From Streptomyces phaeolivaceus (GTDB taxonomy: Bacteria > Actinomycetota > Actinomycetes > Streptomycetales > Streptomycetaceae), in the NCBI RefSeq assembly GCF_009184865.1, contig NZ_CP045096.1, positions 3,844,001 through 3,908,000 on the forward strand: 64,000 bases of DNA. The letters are read 5' to 3'. The notes below the pieces were generated by a model, which saw nothing but the letters and a program-made list of their open reading frames with translations, had not been told where the DNA came from and did not search any database. Positions 32,715 through 42,000 of this stretch are shown here, piece after piece; the stretch's first letter is position 1; the number at the start of each line of letters is the position of its first letter. The translations under genes were made by a program, and so were the position numbers.

Positions 32715-33602
32715 TCAGGCGGTGGCGTCGCGGCCGACCATCAGCCGGGGCAGCAGCCGGAAGCCGATGCCGCCGGCGATCATCGTGGCCGCGCCGACCA
32801 GCAGGAACGTGGTCTCCGCGGCACCCGTCTCGGCCAGCTCGCCGCTGCCGGCGCCCTGGGCCTGGGTCTCCGAGCCGGTGTCCGTGAGGGCCGAGGAGCC
32901 CTCCTGCTGGACACTCTCGTCGTTGCCGCCGTCGGGGTCGGTGCCACCGGTGGTGGAGCCGCCGTCGGAGCTGGAACCGCCGGTGCTCGAACCGCCGTCG
33001 GTGGAACCGCCAGAGGTCGAACCACTGGAGCTCGAACCGCTGGAGCTCGAACCGCTGGAGCTCGAACCGCTGGAAGTGGTGCCACCGTCGGTGGTCGTGC
33101 CGCCGTCGGTCGTGGTGCCACCGTCCGTGGTCGTGCCACCGTCGGTCGTGGTCCCGCCGTCCGTGGTGGTCCCGCCGTCGGTCGTGGTCCCGCCGTCCGT
33201 GGTGGTGCCGCCGTCGGTCGTGGTGCCACCGTCCGTGGTGGTCCCGCCGTCGGTCGTGGTGCCACCGTCCGCGGTCGTGCCACCGTCGGTCGTGGTGCCA
33301 CCGTCCGCGGTCGTGCCACCGTCGGTCGTGGTGCCACCGTCCGTGGTGGTCCCGCCGTCGGTCGTGGTGCCACCGTCCGCGGTCGTCCCACCGTCGGACG
33401 CGCCGATGCTGGTGCCCTCGATGTCGTTGCCGGTCTGGACCGAGACATCGGCCTCGACCGAACCGCCGTCGTCGGTGCTGACACCGACGCCGACACCGAG
33501 GTCCAGCGCGGAAGCGGCACCCGCGGCGGTCAGTGACGCGCCGGCGGCGATCACAGCACCCGCGGCTATTCGCGCCACGCGGATCCGCGTCTTCTTCGTC
33601 AT
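32715..33602 (-). CDS. LAETG cell-wall-anchored repeat protein (sortase substrate)
   Basis: 295 residues from ATG 33602. A signal peptide (RIAAGAVIAAGASLTAAGAASA) leads to a short folded part, then about 20 DGGTTT/ADGGTT repeats (residues about 72-180) and SSGSS repeats. The C-terminal sorting signal is LAETG followed by a hydrophobic stretch (TTFLLVGAATMIAGGIGF) and basic residues. LAxTG is the motif of Streptomyces class E sortases. The repeat region is a stalk; the size of the repeat block suggests length variation among strains. Confidence 0.85.
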   Translation of the reverse strand: MTKKTRIRVARIAAGAVIAAGASLTAAGAASALDLGVGVGVSTDDGGSVEADVSVQTGNDIEGTSIGASDGGTTADGGTTTDGGTTTDGGTTTDGGTTADGGTTTDGGTTADGGTTTDGGTTTDGGTTTDGGTTTDGGTTTDGGTTTDGGTTTDGGTTTDGGTTTDGGTTTDGGTTSSGSSSSGSSSSGSSSSGSTSGGSTDGGSSTGGSSSDGGSTTGGTDPDGGNDESVQQEGSSALTDTGSETQAQGAGSGELAETGAAETTFLLVGAATMIAGGIGFRLLPRLMVGRDATA

Positions 33603-33925
33603 ATGGCTGCTACCCCCAGTAGCTCATCAGTGATTGGAGCAGAGCGCCCGGGGCCGCGATCAACGGGAGCAGTCGGTTGGGTCGAAGTCCCCCGGTTCAC
33701 ATGCGCCCCAGTAATGCGCATGCCACGCGCCACCCTTCCCAGTTTTCGCAGCAACGTCAAGGTCGTTGCGTACGCGATGTCCCGTTCACCGCATTTGACC
33801 TCGTCACCGACATGTGAGTGTGACGTAAGACCCAGACATCCCCGCACAGACGCGACAACGGACAAGGCAACCGCCTTCCCGGGGAAGGCAGTTGCCTTGT
33901 CGACAAAGCGCCGAATTCCGCGCCC
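33603..33925. other. Intergenic region upstream of the LAETG gene with prfB terminator
   Basis: 323 bases without a gene between prfB and the LAETG-protein gene. It carries the promoter of the surface-protein gene (AT-richer at 33730-33800) and, at 33861-33901, a strong terminator hairpin for prfB. No other coding signal or RNA was seen. Confidence 0.5.
33861..33901 (-). terminator. prfB terminator hairpin
   Basis: A 20-base arm starting GACAAGGCAAC pairs with an arm ending GTTGCCTTGTC with one internal mismatch, forming a stable stem 24 bases beyond the prfB stop. Confidence 0.8.
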
Positions 33926-35032
33926 CTACTTCTCCTGCTGCTTGCGCCAGCGAATTCCGGCCTCCAGGAAGCCGTCGATCTCGCCATTGAACACGGCCTC
34001 GGGGTTGCCGACTTCGTGCTCGGTGCGCAGGTCCTTGACCATCTGGTACGGGTGCAGGACGTACGAACGCATCTGGTTGCCCCAGGAGTTGCCGCCGTCG
34101 CCCTTGAGGGCGTTCATCCTGGCCTGCTCCTCCTGGCGGCGCCGCTCAAGCAGCTTGGCCTGGAGGACGTTCATCGCGGTGGCCTTGTTCTGGATCTGCG
34201 ACCGCTCGTTCTGGCAGGAGACCACGATGCCGGTGGGGATATGGGTCAGCCGCACCGCGGAGTCGGTGGTGTTGACGCCCTGTCCGCCGGGCCCGGAGGA
34301 CCGGTAGACGTCCACCCGCAGCTCGGACTCGTCGATCTCGATGTGGTCGGTCGTCTCCACCACGGGCAGGATCTCGACCCCGGCGAACGAGGTCTGCCGG
34401 CGCCCCTGGTTGTCGAAGGGCGAGATCCGCACGAGCCGGTGCGTGCCCTGCTCGACGGAGAGCGTGCCGTAGGCGTACGGCACCTGCACGGCGAAGGTGG
34501 TGGACTTGATGCCCGCCTCCTCCGCGTACGAGGTCTCGTACACCTCGGTCTTGTAGCCCTTCTGCTCGGCCCAGCGCAGATACATCCGCTGCAGCTTCTC
34601 GGCGAAGTCGGCGGCGTCGACGCCACCGGCCTCGGCGCGGATGTTGACCAGGGCCTCACGGGAGTCGTACTCGCCGGACAGGAGGGTACGGACCTCCATC
34701 TCGTCCAGCGCCTTCTTGACGGAGGTCAGCTCCGACTCGGCCTCGGCGCGGGTGTCGGGGTCGTCCTCCTCCTCGGCCATCTCGAAGAGGACACCGAGGT
34801 CGTCGATGCGACCGCGCAGCGCCTCCGCCTTCCTGACCTCGGCCTGGAGGTGGGAGAGCTTGCTGGTGATCTTCTGCGCCTCGTCCGGGTTGTCCCACAG
34901 GGACGGCGCGGCTGCCTGCTCCTCGAGCAGGGCGATGTCGGCCCTCAGCTTGTCGAGGTCCAAAACGGCCTCGATCGACTCCATGGTCGAGGAGAGGGAC
35001 TTCAGCTCTTCGGATACATCGACGACTGCCAC
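33926..35032 (-). CDS. prfB: Peptide chain release factor 2
   Basis: 368 residues from GTG 35032 ([17 protein letters not shown]). The anticodon-like SPF motif ([12 protein letters not shown]) recognises UGA/UAA and GGQ lies in [17 protein letters not shown]. The reading frame is continuous, with no internal UGA frameshift as in E. coli prfB. It terminates translation at UAA and UGA, important in a genome where UGA is the dominant stop. The G-run upstream is unusually close to the start. Confidence 0.96.
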   Translation of the reverse strand: MAVVDVSEELKSLSSTMESIEAVLDLDKLRADIALLEEQAAAPSLWDNPDEAQKITSKLSHLQAEVRKAEALRGRIDDLGVLFEMAEEEDDPDTRAEAESELTSVKKALDEMEVRTLLSGEYDSREALVNIRAEAGGVDAADFAEKLQRMYLRWAEQKGYKTEVYETSYAEEAGIKSTTFAVQVPYAYGTLSVEQGTHRLVRISPFDNQGRRQTSFAGVEILPVVETTDHIEIDESELRVDVYRSSGPGGQGVNTTDSAVRLTHIPTGIVVSCQNERSQIQNKATAMNVLQAKLLERRRQEEQARMNALKGDGGNSWGNQMRSYVLHPYQMVKDLRTEHEVGNPEAVFNGEIDGFLEAGIRWRKQQEK

Positions 35033-35078
35033 GCTCCCCAGCCTAACGGCTCCGCCGGGTGCGTTCTTCGGCCGCGGG

Positions 35079-35202
35079 TGGGTGGGGCTTCTCGCGCAGT
35101 TCCCCGCGCCCCTGAAAGACACAGGCCCTGCGGCCCTGAAAAGCACGGAGCGCAGCCCCCGCTTTTCAGGGGCGCGGGGAACTGCGCGACCAGCCCCCAC
35201 CG
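35079..35202. repeat. Dispersed repeat family A, inverted pair forming a giant hairpin
   Basis: One arm (35079-35117, GGGGCTTCTCGCGCAGTTCC then CCGCGCCCCTGAAA) and its near-exact reverse complement (35161-35200) flank a 45-base middle. The same arrangement is seen at 36683-36782 and 49480-49575. It lies between pkaB and prfB, both on the minus strand, where it may act as a terminator. Confidence 0.85.
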
Positions 35203-35252
35203 GACCCGCACCCGCCGACCGAACCCGCACCCCCGAGCTACAAGGCGCCCGG

Positions 35253-36494
35253 TCAAGGACTCTCCGGCGCCGAATTCCTCGTGTCGGACGGCGCCCCACC
35301 GTCCTCGTCCCCGGAGGTCGCCGCCCACGCCCCGACCCCCACCGCCGCGATCAACGCCACCGCCGCCGCCCCCAACGTGATCCGCCGCCGCCGCACCGCC
35401 CCGCTCCCCCGGTTCCGCGCGGAACCGGGCCGCGGCGCCCCCGCCGCCCGGGGCACCCGCGCGGTCCCCCGCGCACCCCCGGCCAGCTCGTCCGGCCCCG
35501 GCACCCGCATCGACGTATGGGTGTCCCGGTTGGAGTCCGGCTTCGCCCCCGGCACCAGCGGCACCGCCCCCCGCCGTACCCGCTCGCGGGGCGCCTCCGT
35601 CTCGGCGGGCTCCTCCTCGTATCCGTCGCCGGACTCGGTGCCGGGCTCGTCGACGTCCAGCGGTGCCATGCCCGCCAGCAGCGGCAGCTGCTCCCGCAGC
35701 CGGGCGGCCAGCTCGGACGCGCGCAGCCGGGAGGCCGGCGCCTTGGCGAGGCACTGGACGAGCAGCTGCCACAGCTCCTCGGGGATGCCGGGCAGCGGGA
35801 CGACGGTCTCGGTGACATGGCGGCGCAGTACGGCGCCGGGGTGTCCGCCGCCGAACGGGGTGAACCCGGCCAGCAGCTCGTACAGCACGGTCGCGAGGGC
35901 GTAGATGTCCACGGCCGCGCGGGGCGGCAGGCCCTCGACGATCTCGGGGGCGAGATAGTCCGGCGTACCGATGATCTTCGTGGCGCGGGTGCGGCGGGGG
36001 GAGTCGATCAGCTTGGCGACGCCGAAGTCGGTGAGGAGGGCCGGGTGGGCGCCGCCGGGGCCGAGCGGGCCCTGCATGTCCAGCAGCACGTTCTCCGGCT
36101 TGACGTCCCGGTGGACGACCCCGGCCGCGTGCGCCGCCGCCAGGCCGTCCGCGATGTCGGCCACTATGGCGACCGCCGCCTCGGGGGCCATGCGCCGCTC
36201 CCGGTCGAGACGGGTGCGCAGATCGGTGCCCCGGACGAGGTCCATGACGAGGGCGAGGTCGTTGCCGTCGACGACGAGGTCGCGGACGGAGACCACGTTC
36301 GGGTGGTCGAGGCCCAGCAGCGCGGTGCGCTCCTGGACGAAGCGGCCGACGAGTTCCTGGTCGGACGAGAGGTCCTCGCGCAGCAGCTTGATGGCGACGG
36401 GGCCCTCCGGGCCCTCACCCAGCCACACCGTGCCGGCGCTGCCCCGCCCCAGAATCTGGTTCGCGGTGTACCGGCTTCCGATCTTCCGTCCCAA
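35253..36494 (-). CDS. pkaB: Membrane Ser/Thr protein kinase PkaB
   Basis: 413 residues from TTG 36494, chosen for GGAG five bases upstream and the [20 protein letters not shown] start. The glycine loop (GRGSAGTVW), VAIK Lys36, HRDVKPEN (D130) and DFG (D156) are intact, with [10 protein letters not shown] downstream: a Hanks-type kinase. A Pro/Arg-rich juxtamembrane region and one membrane helix ([20 protein letters not shown]) are followed by a short outside tail. Order and size match S. coelicolor PkaB (SCO2973, recalled). It lies directly downstream of pkaA on the same strand. Confidence 0.88.
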   Translation of the reverse strand: MGRKIGSRYTANQILGRGSAGTVWLGEGPEGPVAIKLLREDLSSDQELVGRFVQERTALLGLDHPNVVSVRDLVVDGNDLALVMDLVRGTDLRTRLDRERRMAPEAAVAIVADIADGLAAAHAAGVVHRDVKPENVLLDMQGPLGPGGAHPALLTDFGVAKLIDSPRRTRATKIIGTPDYLAPEIVEGLPPRAAVDIYALATVLYELLAGFTPFGGGHPGAVLRRHVTETVVPLPGIPEELWQLLVQCLAKAPASRLRASELAARLREQLPLLAGMAPLDVDEPGTESGDGYEEEPAETEAPRERVRRGAVPLVPGAKPDSNRDTHTSMRVPGPDELAGGARGTARVPRAAGAPRPGSARNRGSGAVRRRRITLGAAAVALIAAVGVGAWAATSGDEDGGAPSDTRNSAPESP

Positions 36495-36826
36495 GACTGC
36501 TCCTACAGGCCGCGTGTTGGCGACAAAGCTACGCGCCCCGGGCCCCAACGTTCACCGCCGAGGCGGAAATCACCCCTCAGATGTCGACAAGTCCCCAACG
36601 TGGGGCTCCGCGTAGGGCTCCGCCTGGGTGCGGGGTGCGCGAATGGGGGTGGGAGGTCGATTGCGTTGGCGACTGCGGGTGAGTGGGGGCTGATCGCGCA
36701 GTTCCCCGCGCCCCTGAAAAGCATGGGGTGGGCCCGGGTAACCCAAGGGGCGCGGGGAACTGCGCGAGAAGCCCCACCGGAGCCGCACCCGCCGACCGAA
36801 CCCGCACCCCCGAGCCGGTGGGCGCC
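36495..36826. other. Gene-free spacer between pkaA and pkaB with repeats
   Basis: 332 bases holding the duplicated GGGCTCCGC segment of family B (36603-36625) and a family-A inverted pair (36683-36782). The bases just upstream of pkaB probably carry its own promoter, but no clear consensus was found. No open frame of interest. Confidence 0.55.
36683..36782. repeat. Dispersed repeat family A, inverted pair
   Basis: Arm 36683-36719 (GTGGGGGCTGATCGCGCAGT ...) pairs with arm 36743-36780, separated by 23 bases. The stem could exceed 30 bp with few mismatches and follows the pkaA stop on the minus strand. Confidence 0.85.
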
Positions 36827-38551
36827 CTACTGCCCTGAGCCGTTGTCCAGTTCCCTGACCCACTTGCCCACTTCGCCGACCCAGTCGGAGAGCTGGCCCC
36901 ACCAGCTCTGGCCGGTGCCGACCCACCCCTGGAGAGGGGTGAACTCCCAGATGAGCCAACCACCCACGAAGAGCAGGACGATCATGAACAGGCACCCCTT
37001 GAGGCACCCGAGCCCCGGGATCCGCATCGGGTTGGCGCTGCGCTGCCGAGGCTCGCGCGGCGGCCGAGGCTCCCGCTGAGGCCGGGGCGCGGGCTGCTGC
37101 GGCTGCGGCGCGGGCGCATACCGCTCCGGCTGCCGACGCTGCGGCTGCGGCTGCTGCGGAGGCGCGTACTGCTGCTGCTGCGGGTGGCCGTACCCCGGGC
37201 CGGGCCCACCACCCTGAGGCGCCCGCTGCTGCCGGCGCTGCTGCGGCTGTCGCGGCGGCTGCTGAGGAGGCTGCTGCGGCCGGTTGACCTGCCGCTGCGG
37301 CCGACGGCGCAGCGGGTCCTCGTCGGGGTCGAGGTACTGGACCTGGGTCTGCTCGTTGCGGTCGCGGGCCGCGCGGAGCTGGTTCTGCCAGGGGTGCGGC
37401 TGCTCGGGCTGCTGGCCGCCGGGGTCGTGCGAGGGCGCCGGCGGCATGACGGACGTCGGGTCGGCGCCGGAGGTGTGCGGGAGCACGGTCGTGGGGTCGC
37501 CCGAGCCGGCCGGGCCCGAGGTGTGCGGGAGCACGCTGGTCGCGCCGTTCGGGTCGTACGCGCCGGCGCCGTGCGGCAGCACCTGCGTCGCGTCGGCCGA
37601 ACCGAACGGGTCCGGGGCGGCGCCCGGCACCTGCGCGGGCGCCGGGTCGGGGGCGAGGATGTGGCCCACGCCCTCGGCGGCGGCGATCTGCATGGAGTTC
37701 GCGTGCACCCCGACGCCCTCGGCGACGATCCGGAGCGCGCGGGCGAGGTTGACCGCGCTGGGCCGCTCGTGCGGGTTCTTGCGCAGGCAGCGCTCGATGA
37801 CCGTCCACAGCGGGTCGGGGACGGTGGAGGGGCGGCGCGGCTCGGCGCTGAGGTGCTGGTGCAGGACTTCGAGCGCCGACTGGCCGTTGAACGGCGGGCG
37901 CCCGGTGACCAGTTCGTACATCAGGATGCCGGCGCCGTAGATGTCGACGGCGGAGGTCTGCGGCTGGCCCTCGGCGGACTCGGGGGCGACGTACGTGGGT
38001 GTGCCGACGAACTCGCTGGTCCGGGTCAGGCCCGGGGAGTCGGCGAGGCGGGCGATGCCGAAGTCCGTCAGCATCGGGTGCATCTCGCCGCCGCCCTGCC
38101 TGAGCAGCACGTTCGCGGGCTTGAGGTCGCGGTGGACGACGCCGTCGGCGTGGCTGGCGGCGAGCGCGTCGGCGATCTGGGCGGTGAGCAGGGCCGCGCC
38201 GACCGGCGAGAACGGGCCGTTCTCCCGGAGGTAGCGGTGCAGGTCGGGGCCCTCGATCAGGTCCATGACCAGGGCCAGCAGATCGCCCTCGACGACGAGG
38301 TCCCGCACCCGGACGATGTTCGGGTGGGTCAGCCGGAGCAGCACGGAGCGCTCCCGCAGGAACCGCATCACGATGTCCGCGTCGCTCGCGAGTTCTTCCT
38401 TGAGGACCTTGATCGCCACGGTCTCGCCGGGGTGGCCGGGAACGGCCGCCTCGGCTCCCGCGGTCTCCCGCTGGCGGGCGCGCCAGACAGTGCCTGTGGC
38501 GCCGCGTCCAATGGGCTCCTCCAGGAGGTACTTGCTCCCTACCGGCCGCAC
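36827..38551 (-). CDS. pkaA: Membrane Ser/Thr protein kinase PkaA
   Basis: 574 residues from GTG 38551 (VRPVGSKYLLEEPIGRGATG), chosen for CAGGGAG upstream. The kinase has Lys48 in VAIK, HRDLKPAN (D142) and DFG, followed by GTPTYVAPE. Residues about 330-500 are Pro/Gln-rich with TSVLPHTSG-type repeats that may be phosphorylation or protein-interaction sites. One membrane helix (LKGCLFMIVLLFVGGWLIW) near residue 525 ends with a Trp-rich outside tail. It corresponds to S. coelicolor PkaA (SCO2974, recalled). It is divergent from an FHA-domain ATPase, a likely partner. Confidence 0.88.
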   Translation of the reverse strand: MRPVGSKYLLEEPIGRGATGTVWRARQRETAGAEAAVPGHPGETVAIKVLKEELASDADIVMRFLRERSVLLRLTHPNIVRVRDLVVEGDLLALVMDLIEGPDLHRYLRENGPFSPVGAALLTAQIADALAASHADGVVHRDLKPANVLLRQGGGEMHPMLTDFGIARLADSPGLTRTSEFVGTPTYVAPESAEGQPQTSAVDIYGAGILMYELVTGRPPFNGQSALEVLHQHLSAEPRRPSTVPDPLWTVIERCLRKNPHERPSAVNLARALRIVAEGVGVHANSMQIAAAEGVGHILAPDPAPAQVPGAAPDPFGSADATQVLPHGAGAYDPNGATSVLPHTSGPAGSGDPTTVLPHTSGADPTSVMPPAPSHDPGGQQPEQPHPWQNQLRAARDRNEQTQVQYLDPDEDPLRRRPQRQVNRPQQPPQQPPRQPQQRRQQRAPQGGGPGPGYGHPQQQQYAPPQQPQPQRRQPERYAPAPQPQQPAPRPQREPRPPREPRQRSANPMRIPGLGCLKGCLFMIVLLFVGGWLIWEFTPLQGWVGTGQSWWGQLSDWVGEVGKWVRELDNGSGQ

Positions 38552-39057
38552 GTCATGCGCTCCCTGCTGCTTGCTTGCCTGGTCACGCCCTGGAGTCCTG
38601 CGGACGTTCCGACCACTGTAGTGCGGCCGTCCACGGGACCGGGCTGTTCGCTTCCCGACTCTTCCTGCCCACTCTGTCCGCTTGCTGTGGCTTGAGCACG
38701 TACGGGCACCCGTGTGCGTTCGGTGGAAAGACGCTCCCCCATGGGCGGTTGGTTGCCGTGCGGGGGTGTACGGGGTTCCGGATGCGGACGTGAGCGATCC
38801 CGAATACGGCCGCGATACGGACGTGACCGATCTCAAGTGATCAACTACTGGGCACTGGTCAGGCACTTTTGGGGGCAGAGCCGACCAATCAAGATCACTT
38901 GACGGTGGGCGGCGGGCGTGTTGTCAGTGGCAGGTGCGAGGATGCCTCCAGCTACTGGCCGACGTGCCCGTGCGTGGTGGGGGAAGTCCGCGGTGGGGAC
39001 CGCGCGGTCTCGTCCTCGTCGTCGCGGGTGCCCGCGCGGAAGGGACCGCTGACGGCG
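38552..39057. other. Divergent regulatory region between pkaA and the FHA/FtsK gene
   Basis: 506 bases without a supported gene. A 10-bp inverted repeat, TCAAGTGATC (38833-38842) and GATCACTTGA (38893-38902), 50 bases apart, lies on the side of the FHA gene, with a TTGACG (-35-like) at 38899-38904 overlapping its right arm. It is a candidate regulator-binding site. The pkaA side shows no clear motif. Confidence 0.4.
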
Positions 39058-42000
39058 ATGCAGATCCGGCTGACCGTCGTAGACCCGCTGGGACCGCCCT
39101 CGGAGCCGCGAGGACGTGCCACGGCCTGCGACGTGCTGGTCACGGCGCCCGCCGGGACGGCCCTGGCGGCCGTGGCCTCGGGCCTCGCCTCCGCCGTCGG
39201 CGACGGCGGCGGCGGCGCGGAGCGTCTCGAACGCGGCCGGGAGGTCGGCGGCGGACAGGTCGTGCTGTACGCCGGTGCCGAGCGCCTCGACGCCCAGCGC
39301 TGCACCCTGGGCGAGCCGCCCCTGATCGACGGCGCCGTGCTCTCCCTGGGCGCCCCCGCCGAATCGGGCCCCGAGGTCGACGAGGCCGCCGCGCAGCTGC
39401 ATGTCGTGGCCGGCCCCGACGCGGGCGGTGTCCATCTGCTGCACGGCGGAAAGATCCACATCGGCCGTTCCGCCGACGCCGACGTCCCGCTCGACGACCC
39501 GGACGTCTCCCGCCTCCACTGCGCGGTCACCCTCGCCGGCGACGGCCGGGTCTCCGTCGTCGACCTCGGCTCCACCAACGGCACCACCCTCGACGGCACC
39601 CGCGTCGGCGACCGCCCGGTCCGTCTGGCCCCCGGCGCCCTCCTCCGCATCGGCGAGTCCGCCCTCCGCCTGGCCTCGTCCTCCGGGGCCCGCGGAATCA
39701 CGACGGCACCCGACGGAGAGGGCCACGTCCGGGTGGCGGTCGGGGGTGCGGGGGCCGAGAGCGGCTTCGGCTCCGGATTCGGTTCTGGCTCCGGTTCTGG
39801 CTCCGGGGGAGCGGCTCGTGGGGCTGCGGATCCGGAGCGCGGTCGTGCCGAGCGGCGGACCGTGCCGGGGCAGGGCGGGGTACCCGGCATCGAGCGGACG
39901 TCGGAGCCGCCGTCGGAACGAACAACGGAACAAGCAGCGGAACGGACGTCGGGACGGACGTCGGGACGAACAGCCGGGGGCTCGGGGGTGCCGGCGCCCG
40001 CCACCGGGCGGGGAGCGGTGCCCGTTGCCCGTCGGGGGCCCGTGGACGAGGGCGCGCCGGGCGAGGGCCGGGCGGAAGCCCATGGCCGCGCCGACGACAC
40101 CCGAGAGACCCAGGACGGCCGCGAGACCCGGGGCAGCCGTGAGCCCCGGGGCGACGACGACTCGTACGGCCCCGTCGAGTCCGGTACGCGCAAGGGCACC
40201 CCTCTTCGGGGGACGGACGTGCCGCGTGGGCTGCGTAAACGGGGTGGGTTCGGGGCCTGGGCCCGGCGGCTGGCCGGGGGGCGGGCGCAGGCGGGGGCCG
40301 AGTACGACCCGTACGAGTACGACGCGGAGTACGACGAGGACGAGCGAGGGGCGATGGCCTCGGTGCTCCCGGCGGGTGGCGAGCGGCAGCCGGAGACCTG
40401 GCCGGATCCGGCCGCGCTGCTGCTGACCGCGCTGGGGCCGGGCGCCCGGCTGTGGGAGCGGGGGCCGGGCCACCCGGAGGCGCTGACGGTGCGGCTGGGG
40501 ACGACGGACCGGGCGGCGCCGGACGGCTCGGGGCTGTTGCCGGCGGTGCCGGTGACCACCGGGCTGCGGGAGGTCGGCGCGCTGGGGCTGGCCGGGCCGC
40601 GCCCCCGGCTGATGGGGCTGACCCGCGCGGTCGTGGCCCAGCTCGCCGCGCTGCACTCCCCCGACGCCCTGGAACTGGTCCTGATCAGCGCGGACCGCTC
40701 CCGCACCCCCCAGGAGCGCGCCGCCGACTGGTCCTGGCTCGGCTGGCTCCCCCATCTCCGACCCGCCCACGGCCAGGACTGCCGTCTCCTGCTCGCCTAC
40801 GACCGCGAGCAGACGACGGCCCGGCTGGACGAGCTGCTGCGCCGCGTCGAGGACCACGCGGCGGACACGGCCGGGCACGCGCCCGGGAGCACGGCGGGCA
40901 CGGGCGGCGGGCGTACGGCGGGTGGGGCCGAAGCCGGTTCCTCCGGGCCTCGGGCCGTGCGGCGGCCGTCGTGGGCCCGGGAGGACGGACCGGCGGGCAG
41001 TGGCTTCGACGGGCCGTACACGGTGGTGATCGTGGACGGGGACCCCGGGGGCGCCGATGTGCGGGAGGCCGTGGGGCGGCTGGCGCAGGAGGGGCCGTTC
41101 GCCGGGATCCATGTCGTGTGCCTGGCCGAGACGGAGTCGGCGTCGCCCGCGTCGCCGGTGACGGAGACGTACACGGCGGCCTGCGAGTTCTCACCGGCGT
41201 TCCGCGCGTGCGGGGCCGTCGCCCTGCTCAGCGGCGATGTCGCCACGGCGCTGCGGCTGCTGCGGGTCACCTCCGCCGGACACGGCACGAGGAGCGGCCC
41301 CGGGGGCACGGGACAAGGCGGCTCGGGTCGCACAGGGGCCACACGCACCGCGTCCTCCGCATCCCCCACTTCTTCCGGTTCCCCCACTTCTTCCGCTTCC
41401 CCGGCTGCCTCTTCGTCCGCTTCCTCCGCCGGTCACGCGCGCGGTGCGGAAGCCGGTGCCTCGTCGAGCCGTACGCACACCCACATCGATCTCGCGGGGG
41501 GCGCGCGCTCGGGTGCCGACGAGCGGACGCATCCCGGCACCCGGGACATCCCCGCGCTGGACGCGGACGACGCGCCCGGACTGCTGAACCACGGCACGGT
41601 GGCCACGCTGGACGCGGTGTCGGCGGCCTGGGCGGAGCGGTTCGCGCGGGCGCTGGCGCCGTTGCGGACGGACGGGGCGGCCGGGGACCGGCAGGCGCGG
41701 GTGTCGGCTCCGCTGCCGCAATCGGCGCGGCTGCTGGACGAGTTGGGGCTGGCGCGGGCCACCCCGGCGTCGCTGATGGCCCGGTGGGCGGACGCCGCCG
41801 ACGACACGACGGCGCTCGGCGGGCGGGCCTGGGCCGTGCTCGGCGCGGGCCCGCGCGGGCCGGTCTCCGTGGACCTCGTCGCCGAGGGCCCGCATCTGCT
41901 GATCGAGGGGCCGGTCGGCAGCGGCCGTACGGAGCTGCTGCGGTCCGTGGCCGCGTCGCTGGCCGCCGCCGAGCGGCCCGACCGGCTGGGGATCGCCCTG

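Noticed and set aside
33061..33420. Regular repeats that could suggest a CRISPR array
   Set aside because: Units are 18-nt in-frame codon repeats (DGGTTT) without unique spacers, inside the LAETG-protein gene.
33926..35032. Possible programmed +1 frameshift in prfB
   Set aside because: The reading frame is continuous with no internal stop codon near the start, unlike E. coli prfB.
38845..41112. Minus-strand 755-residue frame opposite the FHA/FtsK gene
   Set aside because: Composition is Arg/Pro/Gly-rich with no domain motifs; the opposing frame carries clear FHA and ATPase motifs.
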